This document shows positions 5,157 through 5,580 of a DNA stretch of 5,580 nt, in pieces. Position numbers and translations under genes: made by a program. The stretch's first letter is position 1, and the number at the start of each line of letters is the position of its first letter. Location of the stretch: NCBI GenBank assembly GCA_019912905.1, contig JAIOHO010000277.1:1-5580 (forward strand), in the 5' to 3' direction. This DNA comes from Anaerolineae bacterium (GTDB taxonomy: Bacteria; Chloroflexota; Anaerolineae; Aggregatilineales; Phototrophicaceae). The notes under the pieces are model-generated. The model had not been told where the DNA came from. It was given only the letters and a program-made list of their open reading frames with translations, and did not search any database.

Positions 5157-5580
5157 ATGCAATTCTCAGTGGATACTTACGCCCTTTTCTATACCCTGCT
5201 CCTCCTGATCTCAGCCGCGACCTCCGCGACGGTCACCGCGATTGTCTGGAGACGGCGCACCGCAGCCGGTGCCTGGCTGGTGCTGGTTTTTACCCTGGCT
5301 CTGGTCGAATGGACCCTCACTTACGCCTTCTATTGGATGTCATCCGCCCCATCCACGCGCCTGTTCTGGTTGAATGCCACCTACTTTGGGGTATGCACGG
5401 TTCCGACGGCCTTCTTCCTGTTCATCGTCACCTACACCCACCATGAACACTGGATCAGCCGATCGACGCTGGTCCTGCTGGCGATCGAACCGGTCGCTGC
5501 CATCCTGCTGCTGTGGACCGACCCCTGGCACAACCTGTTCTTTGCCGGGCTGCGTACCCCGGAATCGAGCACCATCCTGG
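5157..5580 (+). CDS. N-terminal membrane sensor region of a signalling protein, probably a 7TM histidine kinase (incomplete at right edge)
   Basis: An open frame from ATG 5157 runs to the window end, giving 141 complete residues with no stop. It shows at least four hydrophobic helices at about 8-31, 38-60, 75-94 and 103-120. Charged WRRR follows the first helix and TYTHHEHW follows the third. The pattern of an LFWLNATYFGV segment (69-79), VPTAFFLFIVTYT (82-94) and LLWTDPWHNLFF (118-129) is typical of the HisKA_7TM type N-terminal sensor module. That module is usually followed by PAS, histidine kinase or GGDEF domains; which of these follows lies outside the window. GAGGA (5151-5155) is only 1 nt from the ATG, unusually close, so a GTG at 5169 (13 nt away) is an alternative start. 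Subcellular location would be the cytoplasmic membrane. Confidence 0.8.
   Translation, partial: MQFSVDTYALFYTLLLLISAATSATVTAIVWRRRTAAGAWLVLVFTLALVEWTLTYAFYWMSSAPSTRLFWLNATYFGVCTVPTAFFLFIVTYTHHEHWISRSTLVLLAIEPVAAILLLWTDPWHNLFFAGLRTPESSTIL

Overview
The window is ordinary GC-rich bacterial chromosome with no mobile-element, CRISPR or RNA-gene signature. Protein flavour and gene mix (an alphaproteobacterial-like MtnA, a DGPF/ECF42-type sigma pair, DUF5995, and a 7TM-sensor kinase N-terminus) would fit a Chloroflexota-like or other high-GC environmental bacterium. That placement is an inference of low confidence. Sigma-70-like promoters with 17-bp spacers can be proposed in several gaps.

Layout. 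Positions 1-231 (minus) hold the first 77 codons of a gene running off the left edge; its product is not securely identified. It is divergent from mtnA (419-1552, plus), which encodes S-methyl-5-thioribose-1-phosphate isomerase. The 187-bp gap between them carries a candidate promoter for each direction. mtnA converges on, and overlaps by 8 bp, a DUF5995 gene (1545-2267, minus). A 219-bp gap then carries outward-facing promoter candidates. After it comes a plus-strand run: a DGPF/YCII small protein (2487-2831), an ECF42-type sigma factor with a long C-terminal TPR-like extension (2838-4070), TrmO-type tRNA methyltransferase (4114-4530), and a pyridoxamine-5'-phosphate-oxidase-like flavin protein (4534-4974). 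The 182-bp gap 4975-5156 is rich in small inverted repeats. It precedes the N-terminal membrane sensor region of a probable signalling protein (5157 to the right edge, incomplete).

How the genes work together. The DGPF protein and sigma factor are a known, widely conserved pair, 6 bp apart and in the same reading frame. TrmO and the PPOX-like gene are 3 bp apart and very probably co-transcribed, possibly also reading through from the sigma gene 43 bp upstream. mtnA belongs to methylthioadenosine salvage, but no other salvage gene is visible here. I see no clear evidence of an undescribed system. The most notable points are the one-stop-codon separation of the DGPF and sigma genes, the MtnA subtype, the unidentified left-edge gene, and the repeat-rich leader of the sensor gene.
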